A stretch of 64,000 nucleotides of DNA from Synechocystis sp. PCC 7509 (GTDB lineage: Bacteria > Cyanobacteriota > Cyanobacteriia > Cyanobacteriales > Chroococcidiopsidaceae), in NCBI RefSeq assembly GCF_000332075.2, contig NZ_ALVU02000001.1, positions 2,802,324-2,866,323 of the forward strand, read 5' to 3'. The position numbers and the translations under genes were made by a program. Positions within the stretch are counted from its first letter, which is position 1, and every line of letters begins with the position of its first letter. A model generated the notes under the pieces. That model had not been told where the DNA came from. It ran no database searches and saw only the letters and a program-made list of their open reading frames with translations. Positions 37,776 through 45,970 of this stretch are shown piece by piece.

Positions 37776-39230
37776 TTATTCGTTACTCTCTAGTTTGTAA
37801 TTGGGGGGAGGAGAAAGAAAAATGCGATCGCCCGTTTTGACTCCCGATACAATTTGAGTTTTATCTTGAATTGCCGAACCAATTTCAATCGGGCGAAACT
37901 GAGCTTGGTTTTTCTCACCGGGAATTAGTACCCCAGTTTGTCCTTGCTTATCGGTAACAATGGCGGCGGTAGGAACTACCAAAGCATCTTTTACGGCGGC
38001 TCCCACAATAGTTAAATCGACATTCATGCCCGATTTTAATTGTTCTTGACCTGTCGTTAAGGCAATTCTGACTTGAAAGGAAGTTACATTTTGCTCTACT
38101 ACCGCCTCTGGGGAAATTAGCCGTACTTGTCCTTTAAATATTTGATTTGAGTAAGCATCGGCGACAATTTCTACCATTCTGCCTTGCTTAACTTGTCCGA
38201 TATCGACTTCGGGAACTTGGGCGAGAACTTCTAAGCCGCGAGATACGGCAACAATTGAGCTAGAAGTTGCTGAAGCTGTATTAGAGGCGGAAGTTGTGGG
38301 GGTAACAAACGCGCCCACGGTGGCGTATTTTTGGGTAATTATCCCAGAAAAAGGAGCGCGAATAATCGTGTCATCTAGCTGCACTTGGACGGCTTTAAGT
38401 TCGCTTTGGGCGGCGGCTACTGATGCCTCAAGTTGATCTATTTGTTCGGGGCGCGAACCATTTTGAAGTTGTTGCAATGCTTGCTCTTGTTCGGCTACGA
38501 AAGCTTGCCTTTGATCGATTTCTTCGGTGCGGCTACCGCTTTTTAGGTCTACAAGCCGTCTTTGAGCTTCAAGTAAGTTTGCTTTGGCGCTGCTGTCGTC
38601 GGCAATTACTTCCTCTAGAGCGTCTTGGGAAATCGCTCCCGAATTGGCTAAGTTTCTGTTGCGTTGCACTCGGCTAGAAGTCAGGTTTACTCGCGCTCTA
38701 GCGGCTTCTACTTGAGCTTGTGCCTGGGCTATTTCTTCAGGACGATTCCCTGCACGAGCTTGGTTTAGTTGCGCCCGCGCCCCGTTTAGACGCGCTCTAG
38801 ATTGGGCAATTTCTTCGCTTCGAGTCCCGGCGCGAGCTTCGGCTAGTTGGGCTTGTACTTGGGCTAGACCCGCGCGGGCTTTGCTTAGTTGCGCTTGCAA
38901 GTTAGAGTCGTCCATCCGGGCGATAATTTGCCCTTGCTCTACGGTGTCTCCTTGCTCTACAAGTAGTTGTGCCAAAACGCCGGAGTTTTTGGGGCTGAGG
39001 TTGACGCTTTGGACTGGTACTACTTTGCCACTGGCGCTAATGCGAAGGGTGACATCGGCGGCGGCTACGGGGACGGTTAAGGCGGCTATATCTAGTTTGG
39101 GCGAGGCTTGCCTGTTTAGCGTCCAGTAGGTCAGTCCGCTTACTAAAATACCAGCGCTTAATAGCCCAATTAACCACCGGGACGGATGTTTGACTTTGCC
39201 AATTAAAGGAATTTGAATCGGGGTGGTCAT
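37776..39230 (-). CDS. Membrane fusion protein (HlyD/MacA/DevB-like)
   Basis: After one membrane helix (WLIGLLSAGILVSGLTYW), a lipoyl-like half motif, a long coiled-coil hairpin (residues about 110-290) and a beta-barrel tail follow. The hairpin carries four related turns: AGTRSEEIAQ, AGNRPEEIAQ, SGSRTEEIDQ and NGSRPEQIDQ. These are about 30-60 residues apart and suggest internal duplication. ATG at 39230 is preferred; a GTG at 39242 would add four residues without a ribosome site. It links inner-membrane exporter to an outer-membrane channel that is not encoded here. Confidence 0.9.
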   Translation of the reverse strand: MTTPIQIPLIGKVKHPSRWLIGLLSAGILVSGLTYWTLNRQASPKLDIAALTVPVAAADVTLRISASGKVVPVQSVNLSPKNSGVLAQLLVEQGDTVEQGQIIARMDDSNLQAQLSKARAGLAQVQAQLAEARAGTRSEEIAQSRARLNGARAQLNQARAGNRPEEIAQAQAQVEAARARVNLTSSRVQRNRNLANSGAISQDALEEVIADDSSAKANLLEAQRRLVDLKSGSRTEEIDQRQAFVAEQEQALQQLQNGSRPEQIDQLEASVAAAQSELKAVQVQLDDTIIRAPFSGIITQKYATVGAFVTPTTSASNTASATSSSIVAVSRGLEVLAQVPEVDIGQVKQGRMVEIVADAYSNQIFKGQVRLISPEAVVEQNVTSFQVRIALTTGQEQLKSGMNVDLTIVGAAVKDALVVPTAAIVTDKQGQTGVLIPGEKNQAQFRPIEIGSAIQDKTQIVSGVKTGDRIFLSPPPNYKLESNE

Positions 39231-39290
39231 GCAATAACTCACTTAAAAATGAGCAAGCAGTAGCGATTGCTGACTCCTCAAGGGCTTTTT

Positions 39291-39380
39291 AGGAAAAACC
39301 AGGACTTGGGGGGTCTGCCCCCCAAACCCCCCATTGGGGGACGGTTGCGTCCCCCAAACCCCCTCCAAAAGGGTCTTGTT
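39291..39380. repeat. GC-rich double-hairpin repeat, inverted copy
   Basis: This copy reads the reverse complement of those at 36464, 44951 and 51545: AAAAACCAGGACTTGGGGGG, then TCTGCCCCCCAAACC...CCATTGGGGG, and ends CCCCCTCCAAAAGGGTCTTG. It is located upstream of the membrane fusion gene. It differs from the others inside the first loop (ACGGTTGCGT for ACGAGTTGCC). Confidence 0.9.
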
Positions 39381-39557
39381 TGTGGAGAGTTGAGGAGGGC
39401 TTGAGGTATTCGTATTGTTGCTTTGTATCTTTATTTTAACAAGTTGTACAGCCCTATGTGCTTTCTAGGCGCGATCGCACGAGAACGGTGATAACTATTT
39501 TTCTTTTAATAAATTGTGGTAGTTACAATAAAAAAAAGAACGTAGTAATGTGGTTGA

Positions 39558-40508
39558 ATGACTATTTCTGAGCATTGGCAACAAAGGGTTGGTTTTCAAC
39601 GCGATTGGATCTGGCGTGGCTGGCAAACTCGTTATACTTATGTGCGATCGCTTCAAAAAACAAGTACACCACTAATTTTGTTGCACGGGTTTGGCACTTC
39701 TATCGGTCATTGGCGCAATAATTTAACGGTTTTGGGTGAGTCTCATACCGTCTATGCTCTCGATATGCTGGGTTTTGGCGCTTCGGAAAAACCCACGATT
39801 AATTACAATGTCGAGCTTTGGGTTGAGCAAGTTTACGACTTTTGGCGGACTTTTATTAATACTCCAGTAGTATTAGTTGGTAATTCTACGGGTTCATTGG
39901 TAACTTTGGCGATCGCTCAAGCTTACCCGGAAATGGTTGCAGGTATCGCTATGTTGAGTTTGCCCGATTTGTCTGTGCGTGAGGAGGCTGTACCCAAATT
40001 TCTGCGCCCAATTGTTTCTACTCTTGAAAGTTTGGTGGCTTCAAAGCTGTTGTTTAAAACCGTTTTTCGCGTTGTCAATAGACCGGGAATTGTCAAAAAG
40101 TGGGCGGCTATGGCTTATTCTAATCCGGCAGTAGTGACCGATGAATTAGTTGATATTTTACTCGCTCCAGCCCAAGATCGAGGTAGTGCTAATGCTTTTG
40201 CAGGAATTTTAAAAGCAATGGTTGGCGCGGGGTTTGCTCCTAGAGTAAAAAATGTGTTGCCCAACTTAAAAGTACCGATATTATTAATTTGGGGTCAGCA
40301 AGACCGGATGGTTCCTCATAGTTTTGCGCGTCAGTTTGCAGATTACAATCCTCAATACGCCCAGCTAGTTAGTCTGGAAAATGTCGGGCATTGTCCCCAT
40401 GATGAATGTCCTGATACTGTTAATCAAGCACTTTTAGACTGGATTACTGGTTTTAGTGATAAAAATGATCTTGGCGCATTGGTGCAAAGTGTACCTCAAG
40501 GAAATTAA
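39558..40508 (+). CDS. Alpha/beta hydrolase
   Basis: The fold is clear: LILLHGFGTSIGHWRNNLTV (oxyanion HG), nucleophile Ser in VGNSTGSLVTL, the acid in WGQQDRMVPHSFARQF and His in NVGHCPHDECP. At 316 residues it matches cyanobacterial proteins annotated as hydrolases or thioesterases. The substrate is unknown. It converges with tyrA; only 3 bp separate the stops (40508 and 40512). No terminator hairpin is visible between them, so opposing transcripts may overlap. Confidence 0.85.
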   Translation: MTISEHWQQRVGFQRDWIWRGWQTRYTYVRSLQKTSTPLILLHGFGTSIGHWRNNLTVLGESHTVYALDMLGFGASEKPTINYNVELWVEQVYDFWRTFINTPVVLVGNSTGSLVTLAIAQAYPEMVAGIAMLSLPDLSVREEAVPKFLRPIVSTLESLVASKLLFKTVFRVVNRPGIVKKWAAMAYSNPAVVTDELVDILLAPAQDRGSANAFAGILKAMVGAGFAPRVKNVLPNLKVPILLIWGQQDRMVPHSFARQFADYNPQYAQLVSLENVGHCPHDECPDTVNQALLDWITGFSDKNDLGALVQSVPQGN

Positions 40509-40511
40509 ATA

Positions 40512-41600
40512 TTAGGCGATATTAGCTCTTTGGGTTTCGGCGACTTTTGCCGCAAGTAAAAGGCTGAGGCTGTCGATAATGTGGTTGCTTTCGGCTATAG
40601 CTTGATTTGCTCCTTGGGCAAAAGTGCCAGCAGTAGCTTCAAATTCACGCTTTAAGCCTGCCCCGTCTTTGTTTTCTACTAATTGCGCTAGACGAGTATA
40701 AGTTTCTACTAATCTCGAAATCGCTTGACGGCGTTCCTCGGCAGTGAGCATGATATCTACATACAAAGCCGGATCTTGAGCAAATAAGCGGCTAACTATA
40801 TCAATTTCTAAGCGGTATAGCGGACTAGAAAAGTCTAGACTGCGATTAATATCAATGCCTTCTTCCGCTAAAAATACGCCTAAGCTAAAGGTTGTAAAAT
40901 GACGGATTGCCTGAATTGCTACCATCATGCGATCGTGTTCTTCGGGCGTACAGGCGATTAGTTTACCGCCACTATTTTCAATTAAGTCTAGTAGCCATTT
41001 AAAGACTTGCTCTTGCCGACCTGGACAAACTATAACGTTTTGCGATAAAAATGATTGGACTCCTGGCCCAAACATTGGATGCAGGCTTAAAACTGGCCCA
41101 AGATGTTGCTTGAGTAATTCTTGAACTATGGGGGTTTTGACGCTGGTAATGTCTGCTAAAGCTGTATCTGCTTTGAGGTAAGGGGCGGCTTGTTGAATTA
41201 CGCTGATGGTGTATTCGATGGGAACGCAAACTAATACTAATTCGGCTAATCCTAATAGTTGTGGGGCTTTGTCCCAGTTATCATGTTCGAGGATGCTAAT
41301 GTTATGTCCAGCATTGGCTAGTTGTTGGCTAAAAAAACGTCCTAGTTTGCCATTACCACCAATTATCGTAACTTTTCGGGGTTTAGCTGGGAGAGAAGCA
41401 GTAGAGGAAGCGATCGCCGCCGCGCAGCTAATTGTAATACTTTTCCAGACAAATTCTGGTACTCCAGCTTGGTCTAAAAGTTTGGTTGTATCGCCCGATT
41501 CTGCTTGTAACGATAGGTTTGAGTTATTTAAAATCGCAATTCTTTTACTAAGTAAGTTAATTATTTCTCGATCAATTTCTTTGAGAATCAAAGGCATCAT
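40512..41600 (-). CDS. tyrA: Prephenate/arogenate dehydrogenase, TyrA type, with vestigial mutase-like N-terminus
   Basis: VTIIGGNGKLGRFFSQQLAN near residue 77 binds NAD(P). HPMFGPGVQSFLSQNVIV and AIQAIRHFTTFSLG follow, as in E. coli-type TyrA. The first 60 residues start like a chorismate mutase helix (LKEIDREIINLLSKRIAI), but the Lys-bearing region after it is missing. The enzyme converts prephenate to 4-hydroxyphenylpyruvate, one of the two scytonemin precursors. It is the last gene of the supercluster on the minus strand. Confidence 0.88.
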   Translation of the reverse strand: MMPLILKEIDREIINLLSKRIAILNNSNLSLQAESGDTTKLLDQAGVPEFVWKSITISCAAAIASSTASLPAKPRKVTIIGGNGKLGRFFSQQLANAGHNISILEHDNWDKAPQLLGLAELVLVCVPIEYTISVIQQAAPYLKADTALADITSVKTPIVQELLKQHLGPVLSLHPMFGPGVQSFLSQNVIVCPGRQEQVFKWLLDLIENSGGKLIACTPEEHDRMMVAIQAIRHFTTFSLGVFLAEEGIDINRSLDFSSPLYRLEIDIVSRLFAQDPALYVDIMLTAEERRQAISRLVETYTRLAQLVENKDGAGLKREFEATAGTFAQGANQAIAESNHIIDSLSLLLAAKVAETQRANIA

Positions 41601-41676
41601 GATTAAATTGCGAGGCTATGGTGAATTAGCAGAAAAAGGGGAAATTAATCCCCTAATTTTCGATCTCTTTGAGCAA

Positions 41677-42753
41677 TTAGTGCATAAACTTAACTAATTG
41701 CTCTAGTTTTGACCAGGCTGCACCACTGCGGAGAATATCACGCGCGATCGCAATTCCCTTGACATAATCCTCAGAAGTAATTGCTTTTCCTACACACAGT
41801 GCTAAGGCGGTGTTTAAAGCAACTACATTTTGTTGCGCTTCTGTGCCTTTCCCTTGTAATACGTCTTTGAGAATTTGAGCATTTTCGCTTACATTTCCCC
41901 CTCTAATCTCGGCGGTGGCGGCTTTTTGCAAACCGAGTTCTTCAACGTCTAACGTCATTAAGCGCACTTTATTGTTCTCTAGTATCGCTAAATCGTTAAT
42001 GTCTGCTAACCCAGCTTCGTCTAGCTTTTCTCTACCGTGAACAACGATCGCTCTTTCTATCCCTAGCTGCGATAATGCAATAGCGATCGTTTCCACTAAA
42101 TTAGGATCACAAACTCCAATAATTTGCCCCGTAGGTTGCATGGGATTAACTAATGGCCCTAGTAAGTTAAACACTGTACGCACTTTTAAGGTTTTGCGTA
42201 ACCCTGCTACACTCTTTAACGCTGGATGCCACCCCGGTGCAAATAAAAATGTAATCCCTACTTCCTCTACGGCGGCGGTTACTTTCTCCTGTTCGGAATT
42301 AAGGTTTATTCCCAGGGCTTCTAATACGTCAGCAGAACCTGTTTTACTAGAAGCAGAGCGATTGCCGTGTTTGGCAACTCTCACCCCGGCGGCGGCGGCT
42401 ACAAAGGCAACGGCGGTTGAAATATTGAAAGTAGATGCTCCATCTCCTCCCGTCCCGCAGGTGTCAATCAACGGTGTGGAATTGGGGATGTTTTTGGCAA
42501 TGGCTGATTGAGCGTGTAAAACTTGCGCCATCCCTACCAATTCGGCGGCGGTTACTCCTTTAGTTTGGATGGCGGCGAGAATTGCTCCCGATAGTACGGG
42601 TGGGATTGCCTCGGTTAACCAACCTTGCATCAAATCCGCCGCCGTCGGAATGCTGAGACTTTGTCCTGCTAGTAATTGTTGCAGTAACAAAGACCATTCA
42701 ATTTCGCTCGGTACAATTACATTGTCAACGGTTGCTTGGGTTACAGCTATCAT
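41677..42753 (-). CDS. trpD: Anthranilate phosphoribosyltransferase
   Basis: Motifs in order: [20 protein letters not shown] (phosphoribosyl pyrophosphate loop), [40 protein letters not shown] and [20 protein letters not shown]. The 358-residue length is normal. It transfers the phosphoribosyl group to anthranilate in tryptophan synthesis. It sits 20 bp after trpB and 76 bp before tyrA. As part of the scytonemin cluster it is probably a dedicated copy; a housekeeping trpD may exist elsewhere. Confidence 0.96.
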   Translation of the reverse strand: MIAVTQATVDNVIVPSEIEWSLLLQQLLAGQSLSIPTAADLMQGWLTEAIPPVLSGAILAAIQTKGVTAAELVGMAQVLHAQSAIAKNIPNSTPLIDTCGTGGDGASTFNISTAVAFVAAAAGVRVAKHGNRSASSKTGSADVLEALGINLNSEQEKVTAAVEEVGITFLFAPGWHPALKSVAGLRKTLKVRTVFNLLGPLVNPMQPTGQIIGVCDPNLVETIAIALSQLGIERAIVVHGREKLDEAGLADINDLAILENNKVRLMTLDVEELGLQKAATAEIRGGNVSENAQILKDVLQGKGTEAQQNVVALNTALALCVGKAITSEDYVKGIAIARDILRSGAAWSKLEQLVKFMH

Positions 42754-42773
42754 GGCGCTTTTTTATTATTTAG

Positions 42774-44018
42774 TTAACCGTCTTTGTGTAAAGCTTTTGC
42801 TACTGTCTGTACGTCTTTGTCCCCGCGTCCGGAACAGTTAATCACAATTTTGGGGCTACCTGTTAGCTGAGGACAAAGAGTGTCTAAATAGGCGATCGCA
42901 TGAGCGGTTTCTAAAGCAGGAATAATCCCTTCTCGTTGCGATAGTAATTGCAATGCGTCTAATGCCTGCTGGTCGGTAACGCTGTAGTATTCTACCCGTC
43001 CTAGTTCTTTGAGGTAACTATGCTCTGGGCCCACTCCGGGATAGTCTAACCCGGCGCTAATAGAGTGTGCCTCTATTACTTGTCCCTCATTGTCTTGCAA
43101 CAAATAACTCATTGCCCCGTGCAGTACGCCAACTCGTCCTTTTGTCAAGGTGGCGGCGTGTTTATCTGTGTCTACACCTTCTCCGGCGGCTTCAACGCCA
43201 ATCATTCTAACGCTGGAATCGCTGACAAATTCATGAAATAGTCCCATTGCATTAGAACCACCACCTACACAAGCAAGTAAAATGTCTGGCAATCCGCCCC
43301 ATTTTTCCTCAGCTTGCCAACGAGTTTCTTGTCCAATTACAGCATGAAAATCGCGTACTATCATCGGGTAAGGGTGAGGGCCAGCTACCGAACCTAAAAT
43401 ATAGTGAGTATTTTCGACGTTTGTTACCCAGTCTCGGATTGCTTCGGAAGTCGCATCTTTAAGCGTTCCAGTCCCCGCAGTTACGGGGCGAACTTCTGCG
43501 CCCATTAGTCGCATCCGAAAAACGTTAAGGCTTTGACGTTCCATGTCTTGAACGCCCATATAAATTACGCACTCAAAACCAAACCGAGCGCATACGGTGG
43601 CTGTAGCAACTCCGTGTTGTCCCGCTCCAGTTTCGGCGATAATCCGCTTTTTACCCATGCGTTTTGCTAATAATACTTGCGCTAAAGCATTATTAATTTT
43701 GTGTGCGCCTGTATGGTTTAAGTCTTCGCGCTTGAGGTAAATTAACGGGTTGCTGTTTGGGCTGGCATAGTGGGCGGTAAGGCGTTCGGCAAAATATAAA
43801 GGTGTTGGGCGACCTACATAATCTTTGAGCAAACCTTGCAATTCTTCTTGAAAGCCTGATTCGTTGCAATACTTATCAAAAGCTGCTTCTAGCTCCTCCA
43901 AAGCAGGCATTAAGGTTTCTGGAACGTACTTCCCACCAAATTTACCAAACCTACCTAAAGCATCGGGTCTTTTGGGGTCGGAGGCTGTTACATTGTAAAT
44001 TTCTTGAATGCTGACCAT
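42774..44018 (-). CDS. trpB: Tryptophan synthase beta chain
   Basis: The PLP lysine lies in [20 protein letters not shown] near residue 98. Further TrpB1 motifs are [40 protein letters not shown] and [16 protein letters not shown]. The sequence is 414 residues long, standard for TrpB1. It condenses indole and serine to tryptophan, with TrpA. It follows trpA by 25 bp on the minus strand. Confidence 0.97.
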   Translation of the reverse strand: MVSIQEIYNVTASDPKRPDALGRFGKFGGKYVPETLMPALEELEAAFDKYCNESGFQEELQGLLKDYVGRPTPLYFAERLTAHYASPNSNPLIYLKREDLNHTGAHKINNALAQVLLAKRMGKKRIIAETGAGQHGVATATVCARFGFECVIYMGVQDMERQSLNVFRMRLMGAEVRPVTAGTGTLKDATSEAIRDWVTNVENTHYILGSVAGPHPYPMIVRDFHAVIGQETRWQAEEKWGGLPDILLACVGGGSNAMGLFHEFVSDSSVRMIGVEAAGEGVDTDKHAATLTKGRVGVLHGAMSYLLQDNEGQVIEAHSISAGLDYPGVGPEHSYLKELGRVEYYSVTDQQALDALQLLSQREGIIPALETAHAIAYLDTLCPQLTGSPKIVINCSGRGDKDVQTVAKALHKDG

Positions 44019-44043
44019 TAGTTAAAATCCTCTATATTTTTAC

Positions 44044-44871
44044 TTAAAGTGATGCAACAGGTTGTTTTACGGGCGCGATCGCACTTTTTAATTCTTGACA
44101 CAGTTTTTCTACGGCTTGCAATCCCTCTGTTGGCGTTCCGGTTTCTAACGCTCTAACAAAAGCACTACCAACAATTACCGCGTCTGCGCCCCATTCCATT
44201 ACTTGCTTTGCTTGTTCGGGTTTAGAAATACCAAAACCAACGCCAATTGGCTTATCTGTAACTTCGCGCATTTCCACCAATAAATCTTTGACTCGGCTTT
44301 GGATTTGACTTCGCATTCCCGTTACTCCAGTAACACTAACTAAATAAATAAAGCCTTGAGATTTAGCTGAGATTGCTTTAATTCTAGTTTCCGAACTTGT
44401 CGGCGCAACTAACAAAATTACTTCAATTCCCACTTTAGCCGCAGCTTCTAATAACTCGTCTGCTTCTTCTAAAGGTAAATCTGGTACTACTAAACCTTTA
44501 ACCCCCACTTTAGCGATTTGCTCTAAAAATGGTTTAATTCCCCGGTTCAAAATTGGGTTGTAGTAAGTAAATAAAATAATTGGCGCTTGAATTTCGGGGC
44601 TAACTTTGGCAACTATTTCTAGTACCTGTTCTAATTTTGTACCTTTGTGCAGAGCGCGAGTGGCGGCGGCTTGAATTACTGGGCCATCGGCTAAAGGGTC
44701 GGAATAGGGAACACCTAATTCAATTAAGTCTGCACCGTTACGATCTAGCACCTTTAAAGCTGCGGCGGTGGTTTCTAAATCTGGATCTCCTGCTGTAATA
44801 AAGGGAATTAAAGCGCATTGTTTAGCTTGGCGTAAAGTTTTGAGGCGTTGGGAAATAGCATTCATGGTCAT
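44044..44871 (-). CDS. trpA: Tryptophan synthase alpha chain
   Basis: The catalytic Glu is in [20 protein letters not shown] and the Asp in [20 protein letters not shown], with phosphate-site residues [13 protein letters not shown] near residue 215. It is 275 residues long. An internal ATG two codons later gives nearly the same protein. It splits indole-3-glycerol phosphate to indole. A GC-rich repeat lies in the 180-bp gap to trpC. Confidence 0.96.
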   Translation of the reverse strand: MTMNAISQRLKTLRQAKQCALIPFITAGDPDLETTAAALKVLDRNGADLIELGVPYSDPLADGPVIQAAATRALHKGTKLEQVLEIVAKVSPEIQAPIILFTYYNPILNRGIKPFLEQIAKVGVKGLVVPDLPLEEADELLEAAAKVGIEVILLVAPTSSETRIKAISAKSQGFIYLVSVTGVTGMRSQIQSRVKDLLVEMREVTDKPIGVGFGISKPEQAKQVMEWGADAVIVGSAFVRALETGTPTEGLQAVEKLCQELKSAIAPVKQPVASL

Positions 44872-44950
44872 AATTTACCTAAAAAGTAAGAAGTAATTAG
44901 AAATTACAAGACTTACGAACCTTCCTTTTCACAAACTTGATTGCTCAGAG

Positions 44951-45040
44951 ACAAGACCCTTTTGCAGGGGGTTTGGGGGAGGCAACTCGTCCCCCAATGG
45001 GGGGTTTGGGGGGCAGACCCCCCAAGTCCTGGTTTTTCTT
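44951..45040. repeat. GC-rich double-hairpin repeat between trpA and trpC
   Basis: It starts ACAAGACCCTTTTGCAGGGG and continues as the copy at 36464, with almost no changes, to TTGGTTTTTCTT at 45040. Two long G/C stems (TTTGGGGGAGG...CCCCCAA and TTGGGGGGCAGACCCCCCAA) would fold in the RNA of either strand and could affect expression of the genes downstream of trpC. Confidence 0.9.
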
Positions 45041-45051
45041 AAATAAATTTG

Positions 45052-45885
45052 TTAGCTTGTTTTATTGTCCAACAAACTCCGCACCGCTTGTTCAACATCG
45101 GGTTGTTTGATCAAAGATTCACCTACTAATACACTCCGAACCCCAGCAGAGGCGACAAAAGCCAAATCTGCGGACGAATACAAACCAGATTCACTAACAA
45201 CAGTTAGACCTAAGCTTGTCAAAGGCTGGGATCTTTCTTGCATTAGCTGGCTAGTTGTTGCCAAATCAACGTTAAAGGTTTCCAAGTTTCGGTTGTTTAT
45301 TCCCATTAAACGCAAATCAGCAAGCTTTAAAACGCGATCGCATTCGGCTAGTGTATGCACTTCTACTAAGGCATTCATCCCCAATGAATGAATTAAGTAC
45401 AAAAATTCTTGCAGCTTTTGGTCGCTTAAAATAGCTGCAATCAAAAGCACCGCATCCGCGCCCGCTACTCGCGCTTTATAAATTTGATATGGGTGGATAA
45501 CAAATTCTTTGCACAATAGCGGGACTGCTACAGTAGGGCGGATGTTTTGCAGATTTTCAAAGCTACCTTGAAAAAATTTGCTATCAGTAAGCACCGATAA
45601 ACAAGCTGCGCCGCCACGCACATAACCTGTGGCAATTTCTACCGGATCGAAGTCTTGGCGAATTATGCCTTTACTTGGAGATGCTTTTTTTACTTCCGCA
45701 ATTAAGCTGGGGTAGTTGGGACTATTTTGTAAAGCATGGAGAAAGTCGCGCACCGGAGGGGCAGCTTTTAACTGACGTTGCAAATCTCCGAGCGTCAACT
45801 GCTGGCGCATTTGGGCTATTTCTTGCTCTTTGTGTTGAACAATTTGGGCGAGAATCTGGCGTGGATTTATCTGCGTCGCAGTCAC
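45052..45885 (-). CDS. trpC: Indole-3-glycerol phosphate synthase
   Basis: The catalytic Lys is in LIAEVKKASPSKGIIRQDFD near residue 62. PLLCKEFVIHPYQIYKARVA, GINNRNLETFNVDLATT and VVSESGLYSSADL give the other active-site loops. The gene starts with GTG at 45885, after GGAG at a good distance. It is 277 residues long and follows the trpE-G fusion by 85 bp. In Nostoc punctiforme the equivalent trpC belongs to the scytonemin operon. Confidence 0.96.
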   Translation of the reverse strand: MTATQINPRQILAQIVQHKEQEIAQMRQQLTLGDLQRQLKAAPPVRDFLHALQNSPNYPSLIAEVKKASPSKGIIRQDFDPVEIATGYVRGGAACLSVLTDSKFFQGSFENLQNIRPTVAVPLLCKEFVIHPYQIYKARVAGADAVLLIAAILSDQKLQEFLYLIHSLGMNALVEVHTLAECDRVLKLADLRLMGINNRNLETFNVDLATTSQLMQERSQPLTSLGLTVVSESGLYSSADLAFVASAGVRSVLVGESLIKQPDVEQAVRSLLDNKTS

Positions 45886-45970
45886 TTCATAACTCCTGTG
45901 GGATTGGCGAATAAAGGAAATAAACGGTGTGTTTTAAGAAGAATTTTTTAATTGGGCAGGGGCGCATATT

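Noticed and set aside
35594-39230. ABC exporter as the scytonemin exporter
   Set aside because: It is outside the same-strand block and separated by a plus-strand hydrolase; no sequence feature ties it to the pigment.
45001-45051. Transcription terminator of trpC
   Set aside because: The hairpin is part of the dispersed GC-rich repeat, found elsewhere in unrelated contexts, so a dedicated terminator is not supported.
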